Under the pieces are notes generated by a model. The model saw only the letters and a list, made by a program, of their open reading frames with translations, made no database searches and was not told the DNA's origin. Below are positions 44,121-56,162 of a stretch of DNA of 64,000 nucleotides, piece after piece. How positions within the stretch are numbered: position 1 is the first letter of the stretch; the number at the start of each line of letters is the position of its first letter. The position numbers were made by a program, and so were the translations under genes. Source of the stretch: Aradus depressus (taxonomy: Eukaryota; Arthropoda; Insecta; Hemiptera; Aradidae); contig OY759217.1 in assembly GCA_963662175.1 (NCBI GenBank), positions 10,294,562 through 10,358,561 on the forward strand. The letters are read 5' to 3'.

Positions 44121-44424
44121 TTATTTTTTTACTCGTATTTTTAATTATTTATTTATTCATTCCATTTTAGTTTTCAGTAATTCTGATGATGATTCTAATC
44201 CATGTGTGTCAGACTAAGAGTTAATAGCTGTTTATATATCTAATTTATAAGCTATCTTAAGGTATACTTTCTTATGACGGAAATGAATATTATTATTATA
44301 CTAACCACATTTTTACAGATAACTTTCTCTTCCCTCTCAAACTGGCAGTCCTGAGTATAAGAAAGTAATGTGTTGGCGTCAGCGGTTTCCTTTGTTTCAT
44401 CATAAGAAATTCTTGCTATGGTCA
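44121..44424. other. Unassigned intron
   Basis: AT-rich, nothing recognised. Confidence 0.4.
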
Positions 44425-44880
44425 CTGAAAAGATATATTAAAATATGTTGCTATGCGTTACAATTTAAACATTACTTAGAAATATTTCCTATAGACAATT
44501 ATTTTACAATATTTTGGGCGCTATAACTTCGGTCGTATTGGTTCTATCTCAAAACTGAGAACATATGGAAATATAAAAAGTAATATTTTTGATGAGAACC
44601 TATTTTTTGATAGGACTAATCGTATTCGCGTTAAACATCTAAAAATATTAATTTAAGAACGACCAGAATTACAGTGGGTTAACTTCATTCCAAATTACAC
44701 GTTCATAGCCATAATCGTTTCTGCGTTAGACCGCTCACAAAGTTTCAATCACGTACACACGCATAGACAGACATCGTCGTGGAAATGGTCAAAACAGGTG
44801 TTCAAAATGGTCAGTGGACCTTGAAACGTGAAAATCCGTTGAAAAGTCGATCTCGGATTTTATCACGATTACTATACTTA
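44425..44880 (+). repeat. Rep-C, longest copy
   Basis: It starts near tgttgctatgcgttacaatt (shared with 9865) and ends near gtggaccttgaaacgtgaaa, atccgttgaaaagtcgatct (shared with 33275 and 56720). It holds no coding frame. The class is unknown. Confidence 0.65.
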
Positions 44881-44969
44881 ACGATAATCTATAAAAATGA
44901 ATTTACAAAAACACAAATCGAACATACTTTAATTAATTAAATATTAAAAAACAAAAAAAATATATATAT

Positions 44970-45303
44970 TCGATGATTCACCGGCTATGTACTTCCCCAG
45001 AATAAATTAACACGTTTCTCTCACCCACCAAAGCCAATCGACTGATTGGGCTAAAACATGATATTTGACTTACAGAGTGGCTTCTGAATCCTCATACTAA
45101 ATTTAGTGTCAATAGATTCATTATTTCAGTTACTGGGATTTTTGAATTGAGCCCCCCACCCCTTTAGCTGATTCCGCTGAAAATTAATAGATGATGTCCT
45201 AATAGGGTTTTGAATATACATATCAAATTTTTGTGTCGATACAGTCCTTAGAGATTGACCGATTACACCACTTCCCTTATATTATTTATAGCTGGGAAAG
45301 TGA
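44970..45303 (-). repeat. Rep-B copy with both ends, internally shortened
   Basis: tcgatgattcaccggctatg, tacttccccagaataaatta at one end; cacttcccttatattattta, tagctgggaaagtg at the other. Confidence 0.85.
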
Positions 45304-45737
45304 AAATCACTGATTTTAAGGGCTCTTTAATATGCAATTAAAAATTAAAATAAGTACTTAGGAACGGAAATAGTAAAAATAAATTCAATTACATTCAATT
45401 TGTATCCTCGTATGGATCGTTCAAAAGTTTAAATTTTTAAGCTGTAATTATTCAAAAGCAATTAGTGAAAAAGCTAGGTTACACTTAGGTTAAAAGGTAG
45501 GTTACTTGGGATAGAATAATTAGAGGTGATGGAGCAACTTTAATTGGAGGGGAACTTTCGGCGTATTAAATAACATCGGCCGAAATTAGCAACCTAGGTT
45601 ACGTACCTGTCTGCTTCAGATATAAGGCGGCAGGGATGGTAAGGCACAACTCATGATAATCCATGTCTGAATACATTTCTGCCATCTATGTCGATAGTAA
45701 AGCTAAGAAAATAAAGCCGATGAATCTCCTTCTATGT
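45304..45737. other. Unassigned intron
   Basis: Nothing recognised. Confidence 0.45.
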
Positions 45738-45996
45738 ACTTCGCTCTTCTTCCAAAGACAATCGACCGTTTGGCCTAAAACTCAATATTTTTGTTACATA
45801 GTGGCTTACGAATTCTTATAATAAATTGCGTGTCGATACATTCATTCTATCGGGAGTTATTCTGTTTACAGACAGTTTTTTTTTCTCATTTTTGAAATCA
45901 GGAGCTCGAAAAACATGAAATTCCGTTAAAAACTCCGCATCGGATTTCTGACCAATTAGATAACTTCCCCTATACTTTGTATACCTGGGGAAGTAA
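45738..45996 (-). repeat. Rep-B copy, internally deleted
   Basis: gacaatcgaccgtttggcct, tcattctatcgggagttatt, then the terminal acttcccctatactttgtat, acctggggaagta. Confidence 0.85.
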
Positions 45997-47011
45997 CAAA
46001 GAACCTAAACAAGTTCTTCATAATGTCTAATTCCATAAAAATATATACATGAAGTGTACCGGGTCCGGCTTACACCATGGCGAATGTATATATTTTTTTG
46101 TAGAAGACAATATAACAAGTTTTTTGTTTTTATTTATCATACTAATCTGGTGCAGGTTGTTTCAGTTCTGTCGAATAAAACTTTCAGGGCCTTGTAAGAG
46201 ATGGATTTAGGAGCAAAAAAAATATCAACAAACTATGATTTTTGCTTATGATCACATTAATTAGTAATAATTCAAAACAAACTACACATATTTAGGTATG
46301 AAACATAAAGGGTACACTATTTTTCTTATATTGAATTTATCCTGCGAAGATATCAATGTTTGAGTACCATCAAAAACAAGGCTTATTTAAAAACATACAA
46401 TAATGATTTTTTTTTTAATCAACTTTCAAACTTTTCATAATAAAAAAAAGAAAGGAAAATTAATTACCTTTCTTATAGATGACTACAGAAGTTCCAGACA
46501 ATTTTGGAGAACAAGTGTAAAGAGAAGGAAAACCATCATCCAAATTTCATAGAAATGGGCCTTTATAATTTCATTACAGCTATTCATGGACACTTCAAAC
46601 TTTGGGAGAAAATTACAGGATTCCTAATAAACATGAAAACAAAGAAATTGTAGGCTCCAGACAAAATTAATATACTCACCTTCATTGCAGTAAGACAACA
46701 AACTATTGAATTGTGTCAAGAAGCATTAGATAACTTTGAATGTGGCATCGGCAAGATGGCGTCAATCTTACCAAAGAGGTAGGTAGCTAAAAGTCGATCA
46801 AGTAAAACTAAAAAAAAAGACATGCATAATTATTGACGAATTATAATTGCCTTTCTGATACAAATCATTCAGAAATTTAAATAAAATAATGTAAGAATCA
46901 CCAAAATGTTTTTCAAATGTTTTCTAAACAGAAAGAGTAGTCCACTTAAAAACGTCTCATAAAAATACTCATTTACAAATACATATCAGTATTTTTTTTT
47001 CAAAATATTTT
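45997..47011. other. Unassigned intron
   Basis: No repeat or coding region recognised. Confidence 0.45.
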
Positions 47012-47328
47012 CACAGCTCAGAAGTAGCCTGCTTGCTATTGCTCTCAAGTTCGCGGGTTCAAAACCCGGCCAAGAACCTTAATTTTTTTACCTGGGAGGT
47101 AAAAAAAACCTTGAGCATGCCGTCCTTCGGATCGGACGTTCAGCTATTGTCTCGAGCCTGTACGATGTCAGGTACCCGTTAAAGACCCCCTTCACTAGAT
47201 GAATAAAAATTTAGGACGCCCATAGTAGAATCGGGCTCCTGTCCACCAGAGTGTTGATGAAATAACGTTCTGGTAGTCGGTGATGTGACCTAGCAGTGAA
47301 AGCCCGGGCATGAGTCACAATAACTAAC
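47012..47328 (+). repeat. Near full-length SINE-A
   Basis: The A box is decayed (cacagctcagaagtagcctg). The B box gggttcaaaacccggcc is intact. The body is complete to gcatgagtcacaataactaa. Confidence 0.9.
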
Positions 47329-47826
47329 TATAATAATTATTTGAAAATTGATCCCCATCCCAATTTTTTAGGAAGTTGACGGACTACAAACGAGCTCTAT
47401 ATCTGACAGAAGGTTGCGCTTAAAAATAATCAAATGTTTTTTTTGGTCCAGTCGAAACCGATATCCGATAGTTGTTTTGATATTTTAATTTTAGTCTTAT
47501 AAACATTGTTATTAATGTTTATTTTTAAACATTGAAGTTAAGCGTTAAAAGTAAAGTATAAAGTGCAACTCACCCCCTGAAGCGCTCTTTTTACCTTTCT
47601 TGACTCGTGACTGAATATCCTATCATAAAATAGCCACAACTGAAAGAAGCAAATGAATTAAAACTTTCAAATTAATATAATTAACATATATAAAGAACAT
47701 AACTGAATTACAATATTTTGGGGTTCCAGCAATGAACACCATATTTCTTTTTGTTTTTACTTATTACATTCTTACAGATAGTCTAAAAACTGCTCGAGAA
47801 TAACCTTCCCAGTGGTTATCTTAACC
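47329..47826. other. Unassigned intron
   Basis: Nothing recognised. Confidence 0.4.
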
Positions 47827-48063
47827 GTTATGAATAGGGTTCAATCGATACCACAATATATCGATACTTGCACTCAGAGTAGTATCGAATAAAACTTTCG
47901 ATACTAAACAAGTAACGATACCCACTCATATCGATTGAATCGAGTAGTTCGTTATAATTAATTTTAAAAAATGTATAAATCTATATAGATATTGATAAAA
48001 ATTGTATCGATTGAATGGAGAACTTATTTATAATTAATTTTAAACCATGTATAATATATATAC
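47827..48063. repeat. tatcgat-rich palindromic segment and 76-bp partial duplication
   Basis: 47827-47930 is rich in tcgata(c) words, including cgataccca, in a palindrome-like order that recalls hAT MITE termini. From 47931 a unit starting tcgattgaat repeats at 48007 with ttataattaattttaaa shared. Confidence 0.5.
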
Positions 48064-49870
48064 CTATATAATAATAATAAAACACAATAAGATTTGAAAG
48101 GTATAAATGAGATATTGTAGTGGTAATAACAGATTTTAATGGTGTTTTGTTACTAAACGAAACCGAACTGTTTTTCTGCTACTTGATATTTTTACTCTGT
48201 TTCCAAAATCCAAACGAAATAGTTTTTTTTGTTTCCTCCCACTTTTGCTTCTTAAACTATATATGTTTTTGTCAGCAAGGTTGATTGCCGTTTTACTCCT
48301 CAAAACACACACAAATATTAAAATATAATTGTAATTTGAATTTAACTGTATATCAATTATCAAAATGTTTATCATATAAAATCATGAGAAACATTATATC
48401 ACAAGAAATGTTTAGCAATTTTAAATTTTGAGAACTTAAATTTCTCATATAATTGTTTGAAACAATAAAACCGACATAGAAAGTCAATTATAGGTGCTTG
48501 CCTTCTATAAATTAATTATTAATTCTATCTACTTAAATATGTAAATAGCAAATGGTTCAATCTTTGGAACAAAGACAATAATAATTGTTATTTTTATGAA
48601 ATATTTTTTTAGGAATATTAAAACATATAAAACTAGAGAGGAATCTGAAGGAAAACATGCTTGAAAGAATACAAAGTAAAATAAAACAAATAGGTATTGT
48701 TTAAATAAAAATATTATTATTTCAAGAATATATCAATATTGACCGGACTAGAGCCCAATATACAATAATTGTATATTATTGACTAATAATAACTAATTAT
48801 TAGTTAAGTATACTTATTTAAATAAATTTAATAATAAATGCGAATAAGATATATTTACATTATCAATTTAAACAACATATATTTATAAATTGACACAATA
48901 CCTACAATAATAAAGGAATGAGTAACACACATTTTAGGAGAGTATATATATATTTTAAATAGATAATAATAAGCAAGTCGTAATAATAAATAAAGAGAAA
49001 ATAAAATGTTATAATTAACAACAATAATTATAATATAAAATAATAATAGAATAGAATTAAATAAAAGGAAAGGGGAAAAAATAAATAGTAATAATAAAAA
49101 TAATATAATAATTCTAAAATAGAGGTAATACTTATACAATTAATAATTGGAAAATGAAAACTGTAAGTAATAAAAACAAAGATACTAACATTTTAATTTA
49201 ATTTAGACTAAGAAGAGTCTATCAAATGGAGGACTATTTCATGACTAGAGACATTAAATAGTCAAAATTTAATAATCCTTATAATAACATAAGTATTTTG
49301 GAAACGCTAATGCCCACAACAGCCGATGCGTTGAAAAAAATAAAATAAAATAAAATAGTAAGTAGATACTAGATATAATCTTTAAAAAAATAATAATGAA
49401 TAAATAAAATATTGATATAAATATAAAATAAAAAAATAAAGAAAGTTTGAGTAAAATTCTCATTTTAATTTTGGAATGCTAATATTGAAAATGTGTTTAG
49501 GGAATTTGCAATCCGTATCATTCGTTGGACAGGGGCTTCGAAGGAATAGTTTGTGGTGAAGCAAGGAAACTGGATACCTGAGCTTCCGGAACGGAACATT
49601 TAAGTTAATCTGTTGAATCAAAATGATTTTATCCTTTCTTATTCATTTAAATTGACTTTGTATTTTTTACATCAATTTTGTGTGCTTCTTTAAACTATAT
49701 ATATAATTGTTTAAATAATTGCTTCTTTTTACGTGGCAATTAACTTATATAGTTTTTTACAGTTTTGCTCATAACTTAAATAATTGACATGAAACATGCT
49801 TTGAGTTAGCTGCCTATTCGCTGTCCTCCATAATTGATAGGTTTTGAATTTATTTAAACAAAATATAATT
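48064..49870. other. Very AT-rich intron
   Basis: Dominated by taa/ataa simple sequence, especially 48700-49460. The long hydrophobic frames on the minus strand here (for example 48855-49139) are products of A/T-rich codons, not genes. Confidence 0.6.
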
Positions 49871-50108
49871 AGTTATTATGACTCATGCCCGGGCTTTATC
49901 TACGAGGTCATATCGCCTACTACCAGAGCGCTTTTTCGTCACTCTGGTGACATGAGCCCGACTCTACTATGGGAGTCCTAAATGTTGCGTACCCTAAATT
50001 TTTATTCACCTAAGGCAGGGGTCTTTAACGAGTACCTGACATCGTACAGGCTCGGGACCGTCGCTTAACGTCCCATCCGAAGGACGGCATGCTTACGTTT
50101 ATTTTACC
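49871..50108 (-). repeat. SINE-A lacking its head
   Basis: agttattatgactcatgccc to ggacggcatgcttacgttta, ttttacct. Very close to the consensus. Confidence 0.92.
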
Positions 50109-51005
50109 TTTTGGGTTAATGATAAAATATGTTGGATACTTATGATAATATCATAATTAGCTTGTAGTATAATTGATTTATTAACATCATAATTTATCAA
50201 TAACATATTGGAAGTTAAGTTTTTAGTTATTGTAGTGATTCGGGTCATGTAAAAGGTTGTTTTACAACATTTCCATCTTTATATATCCGCGGGTAACATT
50301 TGAGGTCGTTTTAATAAGTAAAAAAATCAGAGAAGATTATATATGTTAAGAGTTAATCAGCTGTTCTGAGTTAGTTATGCTCTAAAAATCGTAGTTGCCT
50401 TCTGTGTTGACTTGAACCAGGTACTGTTTGTCGCGAATTACATTCCAAATTGTGAGTACTGTTGTTTCTTTTCGTCTAAAAGTGATTTGTTTGTTTTTGT
50501 TAATTACGTTTGTGTGTTTTCTCCTCTCTTTGTTTTGATAAATTTTCTCTTGGACTGGCCGGGTCATAAAGCGTATAATATTGGAAAACACTGTATGAAG
50601 AGTTACTAACTGTAGTGTGTATTATTTGTTTAAGTCACAAATAGACTCACCCATACAGAACTTTGTGACATTATTGACAGAAAAACTGTTTATCTATTAT
50701 ACTAATTGATTTGTTCATTATTATAATAGAATTTACGTTCTTGATGAATTACACAGAAAGGTTATAGTTTCTATTGTACTTCAGGTGACGTAATAAAATG
50801 TAGGATCTTTGAATTTTATTCTTTCACGATTTATTTATTCAATTTATTAATATATTGTTGAAGAATCCTACTCACTCCTTCATTAAGATTTCAGGATAGC
50901 ATGATATTTCGCATCGGATGACTTCATTTTTTGATTATATTGTACTTACTTTAAGTCACGCCAAGTCTGTAATGAGCCTAATTCTAATGACGGTGTTTTT
51001 CGCAG
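50109..51005 (+). other. End of the long intron with acceptor
   Basis: No repeat recognised. It ends gtgttttt-cgcag at 51005, the acceptor of the next exon. Confidence 0.7.
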
Positions 51006-51180
51006 GTGGTATGGTACCGTGACACACTCCGACTGGACACGACAGAGAGGCGAATCATGGAGGTACGAGGTAGCCGACATACTCTCATCATCAGGAAGGT
51101 CCAGTCCTCCGACTTTGGTAACTACTCCTGTCTGGCAGACAACCAGATCGGCAAGACTCGACAATATCTCGAGCTCTCTG
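51006..51180 (+). CDS. Exon of klingon/lachesin-like gene (second half of the Ig domain)
   Basis: 175 nt = 58 codons plus 1 base. The peptide starts VVWYRDTLRLDTTERRIMEV, then RGSRHTLIIRKVQSSDFGNY SCLADNQIGKTRQYLELS. VVWY holds the C-strand Trp of an Ig domain. HTLIIRKVQSSDFGNYSCLA is the E-F region with the D-x-G-x-Y-x-C motif, and its Cys pairs with the Cys of the 5504 exon. NYS is a possible N-glycosylation sequon. The acceptor cag ends at 51005 and the donor gtaact starts at 51181. It enters in phase 0 and leaves with one base (g), which joins ga of the next exon to give Gly. This matches an Ig-to-FN3 linker. Evidence for coding is strong; the orthologue name is an inference. Confidence 0.96.
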
Positions 51181-51570
51181 GTAACTTATCAGCCCTTATT
51201 ACTTAGTAGAATGTAAGAAACTATCAGAAACTCTTGTGTGGAGATAGGTACATAAATTGAACATTTTTTTTTTCAAAAAATTTCGGTCCTTCTTTGGGCT
51301 TTACTCACATTGTTGTGTTCTTGGAGGGTGCTGTTGTGTCGTTCTTTTGTAGACGCAATATGCCTCAAAAAGCAAATTGATACGCAGACAGACCAGACCA
51401 GAGCATTACAAAGACATTGTCTAGGAACTGATATTAGGGCAATGGTAGGTAACAACGTTGAGCACGAAGTTCAGATGGTCGAACGACGTAAAAATTTTTT
51501 CCGGACGACCGGGTTCGCCTCGACTTATATGGTTACAGCCAGACCAATAGACGTCCCAGATATTATTATT
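51181..51570 (+). other. Start of the 5.9-kb intron
   Basis: The donor is gtaact. An 87-codon frame at 51310-51573 has no family resemblance. Confidence 0.6.
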
Positions 51571-51913
51571 TGAGTGGGCGCCGGTAGCTCAGTGGTATGC
51601 GTGCTTGCCCTCTGAGCTCAAGATCGTAGGTTCGAAACCCGACCGAGGCCCTTAATTTATTTTATCTGGGAGGTAAAATAAACTTAGCACGCCGTCCTTC
51701 GGATGGGACGTTAAGCGATGGTCCCGAGCCTGTACGATGTCAGGTACTAGTTAAAGACCCCTGCCCTAGGTGAATAAAAATTTAGGGTAGGCAAAATTTA
51801 GGCCTCCCTCAGTAGAGTCGGGCTCATGTACACCAGAGTGACGAAAGAGCGCTCTGGTAGTAGGCGATATGACCTCGCAGTTAAAGCCCGGGCATGAGTC
51901 ATAAAACCTAACC
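51571..51913 (+). repeat. Full-length SINE-A with 10-bp TSD (reference copy)
   Basis: It starts tgagtgggcgccggtagctc with A box TAGCTCAGTGG and B box GGTTCGAAACC. The body is intact and ends gggcatgagtcataaaacct, aacc. tattattatt occurs at 51561-51570 and 51914-51923. It lies about 390 bp into the intron. Confidence 0.95.
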
Positions 51914-51964
51914 TATTATTATTAGATAGCAGTGGAAACGTATTGATCGCCACAAATTAATGGA

Positions 51965-52045
51965 AATTATAAAGAAAAACGTATGTCTAAAAAAGACAAT
52001 ATTTTTTAAAAACATATGTTTTTTTTCTTTATACTTTTTATTAAG
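51965..52045. mobile_element. Internally deleted foldback relative
   Basis: ataaagaaaaacgtatgtct, a short aaagacaatatt centre, then acatatgttttttttcttta: the same arm sequences as 63432-63618 but without the loop. Confidence 0.65.
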
Positions 52046-52880
52046 TGTTTCAGAATAACACATAAATTAATCGGCCGGTGGTCGCCCCATATCCGCCAAG
52101 CCCTATTCTGATCCTGAGCTAGTATGACGTATAATGTGCACACTAAAAAATTGATAATATATGTAGTTTTAAATAAAAAGTTTTTTAAAATTTTAAACTA
52201 TTCTTAAATATGCATGAATTTATTTCAATTCCATGATTGTTAGGGGTTGAAATTTCTTCGCTTTTAGGAATGTAATAAGCATTTCATCTACTAACTAATA
52301 GACTATGAATTAATTAGATGCTCCGCGAGTTCTGATTGTTTAGTTGATTCCATAAATGATTTCTGTGACACAATTCGCGGTTTTTAAACTCAACTTGATT
52401 TCCTTTACTGATTACCTTTAATATTATCTTAAACACAGTTATTCGACTAAAAGTAGCTTTAAGGAGGAGAGAAGGGTTGGTGAATGGGTGAGGTGGAACA
52501 AGAAGAGGCAGGAGGGCCCTCGAGCTTGTGGCAAGATCTATTAGAACTCTCTAGAGACTCTTCCCAACCAACTAGAATATATTTGAGGGTCGATGAAAAG
52601 GATCCATTTTATTTGAATACAGACCCACTTCCAATTGAAACTTTCAAAAGGTTCCTTCCTTCCTTACCCTTATGAATTATTTAGTCGTGTTTTACCTCGG
52701 AGGGGTTGAGAAGGGTTGTTTCGATACACAACAAATAGTCTTATCTCAAAAAAAAAAATGTTCTTCTCTTAATACCTGTTTTTTATCAGTTACCGTACAT
52801 ACACTGCATGACACGAGATGTATGCACTTTTCTGGAATATATTTGGCCGGCCAAATTAAAGCAAAATCTTTTCATAAATA
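52046..52880. other. Unassigned intron
   Basis: No gene recognised. A 63-codon frame at 52484 has no family resemblance. Confidence 0.45.
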
Positions 52881-52904
52881 TGGTTCCGGAAACGCTTACT
52901 TCAG

Positions 52905-53480
52905 TTGGTCTGCAGAATGAAGGGGATCGTGAGGAGGACGCTCCGGAACAGCGAGAGGGTGGACCAAGAGACCGGCAACACTGTCGGTCTATCCTGGCTT
53001 AGTAGTCGGTCCAGGATCCTGCGGACTCAGGCTACCTATCGGGAAACTTCAACATTCGGGGACCAAACTGGGCTCTTCAATAAAGGGTCCTTTGTGCGGA
53101 ATACCACTATGGGAGGGTACCAAACTGGGCTCATCAATAAAGGGTCCTTTGTGCGGAATACCACTATGGGAGGGTACCAAACTGGGCTCTTCAATAAAGG
53201 GTCCTTTGTGCAGAATACCACTATGGGAGGGTACCAAACTGGGCTCTTCAATAAAGGGTCCTTTGTGCGGAATACCACTATGGGAGGGTACCAAACTGGG
53301 CTCATCAATAAAGGGTCCTTTGTGCGGAATACCACTATGGGAGGGTACCAAACTGGGCTCATCAATAAAGGGTCCTTTGTGCGGAATATCACTAACAATA
53401 AGACGTTTTCTGCACAAATCGATGGGAGGGTACCAAAGTTACAAAATATTCGATGTGAAACTGCACTAAGGCCTCATTAG
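52905..53480 (+). other. Unrecognised 191-codon frame built on a 57-bp minisatellite
   Basis: It begins MVCRMKGIVRRTLRNSERVD, then about 110 residues of a 19-residue repeat (YQTGLINKGSFVRNTTMGG and variants), then a short unique end. The unit is a multiple of three and lacks stops in several frames, so long frames also exist on the other strand and in a second plus frame (53036-53398, 53049-53417, 53092-53469). That makes any single frame weak evidence for a gene. No promoter, homology or splice evidence. Confidence 0.3.
53062..53400. repeat. 57-bp minisatellite, six copies
   Basis: Units start at 53062, 53119, 53176, 53233, 53290 and 53347, each accaaactgggctcatcaat, aaagggtcctttgtgcggaa, taccactatgggagggt. 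Only scattered single-base changes (tcatc/tcttc; gcgg/gcag). A stub of a seventh unit (gatgggagggtaccaaa) follows at about 53421. Confidence 0.96.
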
Positions 53481-53658
53481 TACCTTAATATTTAGGAAGG
53501 AGCGTTTGTTTTCGAATTTTTTGAGACTATATTGAAAATTTTCCGAGTATCCCGATCAGATTGCACGGTTGCGTGGGGTATTTTAGATGGAAACCAATTT
53601 TTCCATATCTTAATTTTTGCGGAAATAGAAAACAGTTTGACTTCTGACATCAAGAGAC

Positions 53659-54029
53659 TAGGAATGGGTATCGACCATCAAAACATGGATTAATGACATA
53701 GATTCTTATTTTAACTAATTAATCGATACATTTTTAAGTTGGTTAAATAATCGATTAATCGATTCCCGAGGCACTGTGTTGTATCGATAGTTGATATGAT
53801 AGTCTCCTCCCACTTTTTTAGGCGAGTTACACTTCGGATGAATTATAATTAATTCTTTTTTTTTTCTCCTGTTTTTCGGATGAGTGGTAATTTTAATTAA
53901 AAATTTAAAATATTAATTTAAAAAATTAATCGTTAAATAATCATCGATAATCCGATTAATCAAACCCAGCTGACATCGATTAAAAAACACAGATTATTAT
54001 ATTAATCGGTTAATCGATACCCATCCTTA
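53659..54029. mobile_element. hAT-type MITE with 8-bp TSD
   Basis: The left end is taggaatgggtatcga and the right end tcgatacccatcctta, which match as inverted repeats at 14 of 16 positions. The 8-bp caagagac occurs at 53651-53658 and 54030-54037. The 8-bp TSD and the TAGG.ATGGG terminus are hAT features. The 371-bp interior is AT-rich and non-coding, with further attaatcga words. Confidence 0.93.
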
Positions 54030-54147
54030 CAAGAGACCATTCTTTTCTATGGAGCATCAACTGAATAATTATTATAAGTGTTACTGATTCGTCAGACACA
54101 AAAGGTCATACATGCTTCCAGTTTGCAGAGTGCCATTACATGCATGA

Positions 54148-54512
54148 TTTTTTTATTTATTATAATTATTTTATAATTTGTATAATAGGCAGATGTATAT
54201 ATACAATATAAATTAAGAATACATGAGATGACAGTCAGTGCTGACACTCCCTAGGAATGTTCATTAAAATTGTCAGGGTGACTTAGTGAGGATAGGCGTT
54301 GTGTGAGGGGATTAGGATGGTTGCTGGCTTTCGGATTAATTCTTGTACGTAAGGGATGTTGAGATCTTAATGAAAGATTTTGATAGGGACATAGAAAGCA
54401 GCGTTTGTGGGCTTTGGATTGAAAGGATTGAATTCTATTGAAGTTAAAATTTTTAGTGGAGCCCCAGAATTGAAGTCCGTACGTCCAAATGAATCGTATA
54501 AGTGACTGATTA
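54148..54512 (-). pseudogene. 5'-truncated Jockey-like LINE scrap
   Basis: The minus-strand frame reads IRFIWTYGLQFWGSTKNFNF NRIQSFQSK, the same region as in the LINE at 35840-36386 (WTYGLELWGSAK...LQRIQSLQSK). It then frame-shifts. The 3' t-run lies at about 54148-54154. Confidence 0.8.
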
Positions 54513-54526
54513 TGCATCAACAAACA

Positions 54527-54837
54527 AGGGCGCCGGTAGCTCAGAGTGGTGCTAGTCTACTGAGCTCAAGATCGCAGGTTCGAAACCCGGCCGAGTTTTT
54601 TTTTTATCTGGCAGGTGAAAAAAACCTTGAGCACCTCGTCCTTCGATGGGACGCTAGGCGATGGTCCCGAGCCTGTGCAATGTCAGATACTCGTTAAAGA
54701 CCCCTATTCTAGGTAACAAAACCTGAGTAGGTAAAAATTAGGACTCCCAGAGTAGAGACGAAATCATGTCCACCACTCTGGTAGTAGGCGATATGACCTC
54801 GTAGTTAAAGCCCGGGCATGTGTCACAATAACTAACC
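54527..54837 (+). repeat. Full-length SINE-A with A and B boxes
   Basis: agggcgccggtagctcagag; B box aggttcgaaacccgg; body complete, with a small deletion in the 3' hairpin; ends tgtcacaataactaac. tcaacaaaca at 54517 and tcaataaaca at 54842 could be a TSD with one mismatch, slightly offset. Confidence 0.92.
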
Positions 54838-55882
54838 ATTGTCAATAAACAGTCGTATGAATACTTTTGCGACGAAATATATATTTTTTATTTTTATTCT
54901 TTTCATGAGTTGAGTTAGACAAATTTTGTTTGTATACTATTGGTTGTTAACTACAGTATAAACATTTATAAATAACGTTCCATCTATATAACTAAGTAAC
55001 TAGGGAACAGGAAATGAACAATTACGTTCTTTATGAATACTTTCTTTTAGTCACTGTTGTTGAAAATTACTAATAAGAAAAAAAAAAAAAAAAAAAAAAA
55101 AAAAAAGCAGTAACAATAAAGAAAGGAATGAAAGGAAATGAAAATAAAATAATTAATTAATTGGAAATATTTTATACAAGGTTATTTTTCAGATTTATTT
55201 CATAAAACAAATCAACTCTCGAAATTGTCCAAATTAATTAATTAATTAAAATTATTTATAAAAATAAGTCCACAAATTCTGCTTTTCCTCTTTTTTTTAT
55301 TTTTTTTAAACTGAACGATAAAAACAAATAAACTTCAATGATTCAATATTTTTACTTGGTTGAAGTTGACTTAAATATTTTTTCATGCGTGATATTTTCA
55401 AAAGGGAGATCTTATATGTAGAAAATTCTTGGAACCTTTCGAGAATTTTAATAAGCTTCGCTTAACTTAAGTCTAAACAAACATGTTATATACAATTTTT
55501 TTTTTTCCTGAAATTAAGCTCTACTTTTTCATCATCCTGCTCATATCTTTTTTACTCAGCTTTTTGTGGAACCATTTGCATTTTTGTTTGAGCATTTTGA
55601 CGCCTATTTAATGCAAAATTATTTATTTCGAATTCAGATTTTTCCTCCCGTATCTAAGCAAAATTATTTTCATTTGGTCATTTTGTTTTTCTTGGAATAT
55701 CAAAATAAAAATACAATGTATGAGAAGTTACATCTAAATACAGACTAAAAATAGACTTTCTTAAATAATTATTGGGCACTTAAGCCTTATATGAATCTTT
55801 TGTGTACAGGAAAATCTGTCTTTTTCATCATATTTTCCTTATAATATTCCAAGTCAAGTAGACTATTAATATATGAAGAAAG
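54838..55882. other. Unassigned intron with a ~30-bp poly-A run
   Basis: The A-run lies near 55078-55106. The remainder is AT-rich with nothing recognised. Confidence 0.5.
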
Positions 55883-56162
55883 AATCAAGATCGGGGGTTT
55901 GAAACAGGGCCGAGATTTCTAGGTTTTTTATCTGAGAGATGAAAAAATCTTGAGCTCGCTGTCCTTCGGATGGGATGTTAACCGATGGTCTCGAGCCTGT
56001 GCATGTTTGACGTCAGGTACTCGTTAAAGACCCTAAGTGAATAAAAAGCTGGGTTGGCATAATTTCGGACGCCCAGAGTAGAATCATGTCTATCCTAGCG
56101 ACGAAAGAGGCTATGGTAGTAGGCGATATGACCTCGAAGTTAAAGCCCAGGTATGAGTCAAC
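55883..56162 (+). repeat. SINE-A lacking the A box
   Basis: aatcaagatcgggggtttga is a decayed B box. The body is complete to caggtatgagtcaaca. Confidence 0.88.

Noticed and set aside
47827..47930. A second hAT MITE.
   Set aside because: cgatac words are suggestive, but no clean terminal inverted repeat and no 8-bp duplication could be found.
48855..49463. Hydrophobic minus-strand frames resembling membrane proteins.
   Set aside because: They arise from taa/ata-rich simple sequence. Composition alone explains the Leu/Ile/Tyr/Phe content.
51571..51650. A genuine tRNA gene at the SINE head (A box and B box intact).
   Set aside because: The head continues directly into the SINE body, the anticodon and acceptor stems do not pair properly, and the same head recurs in other copies.
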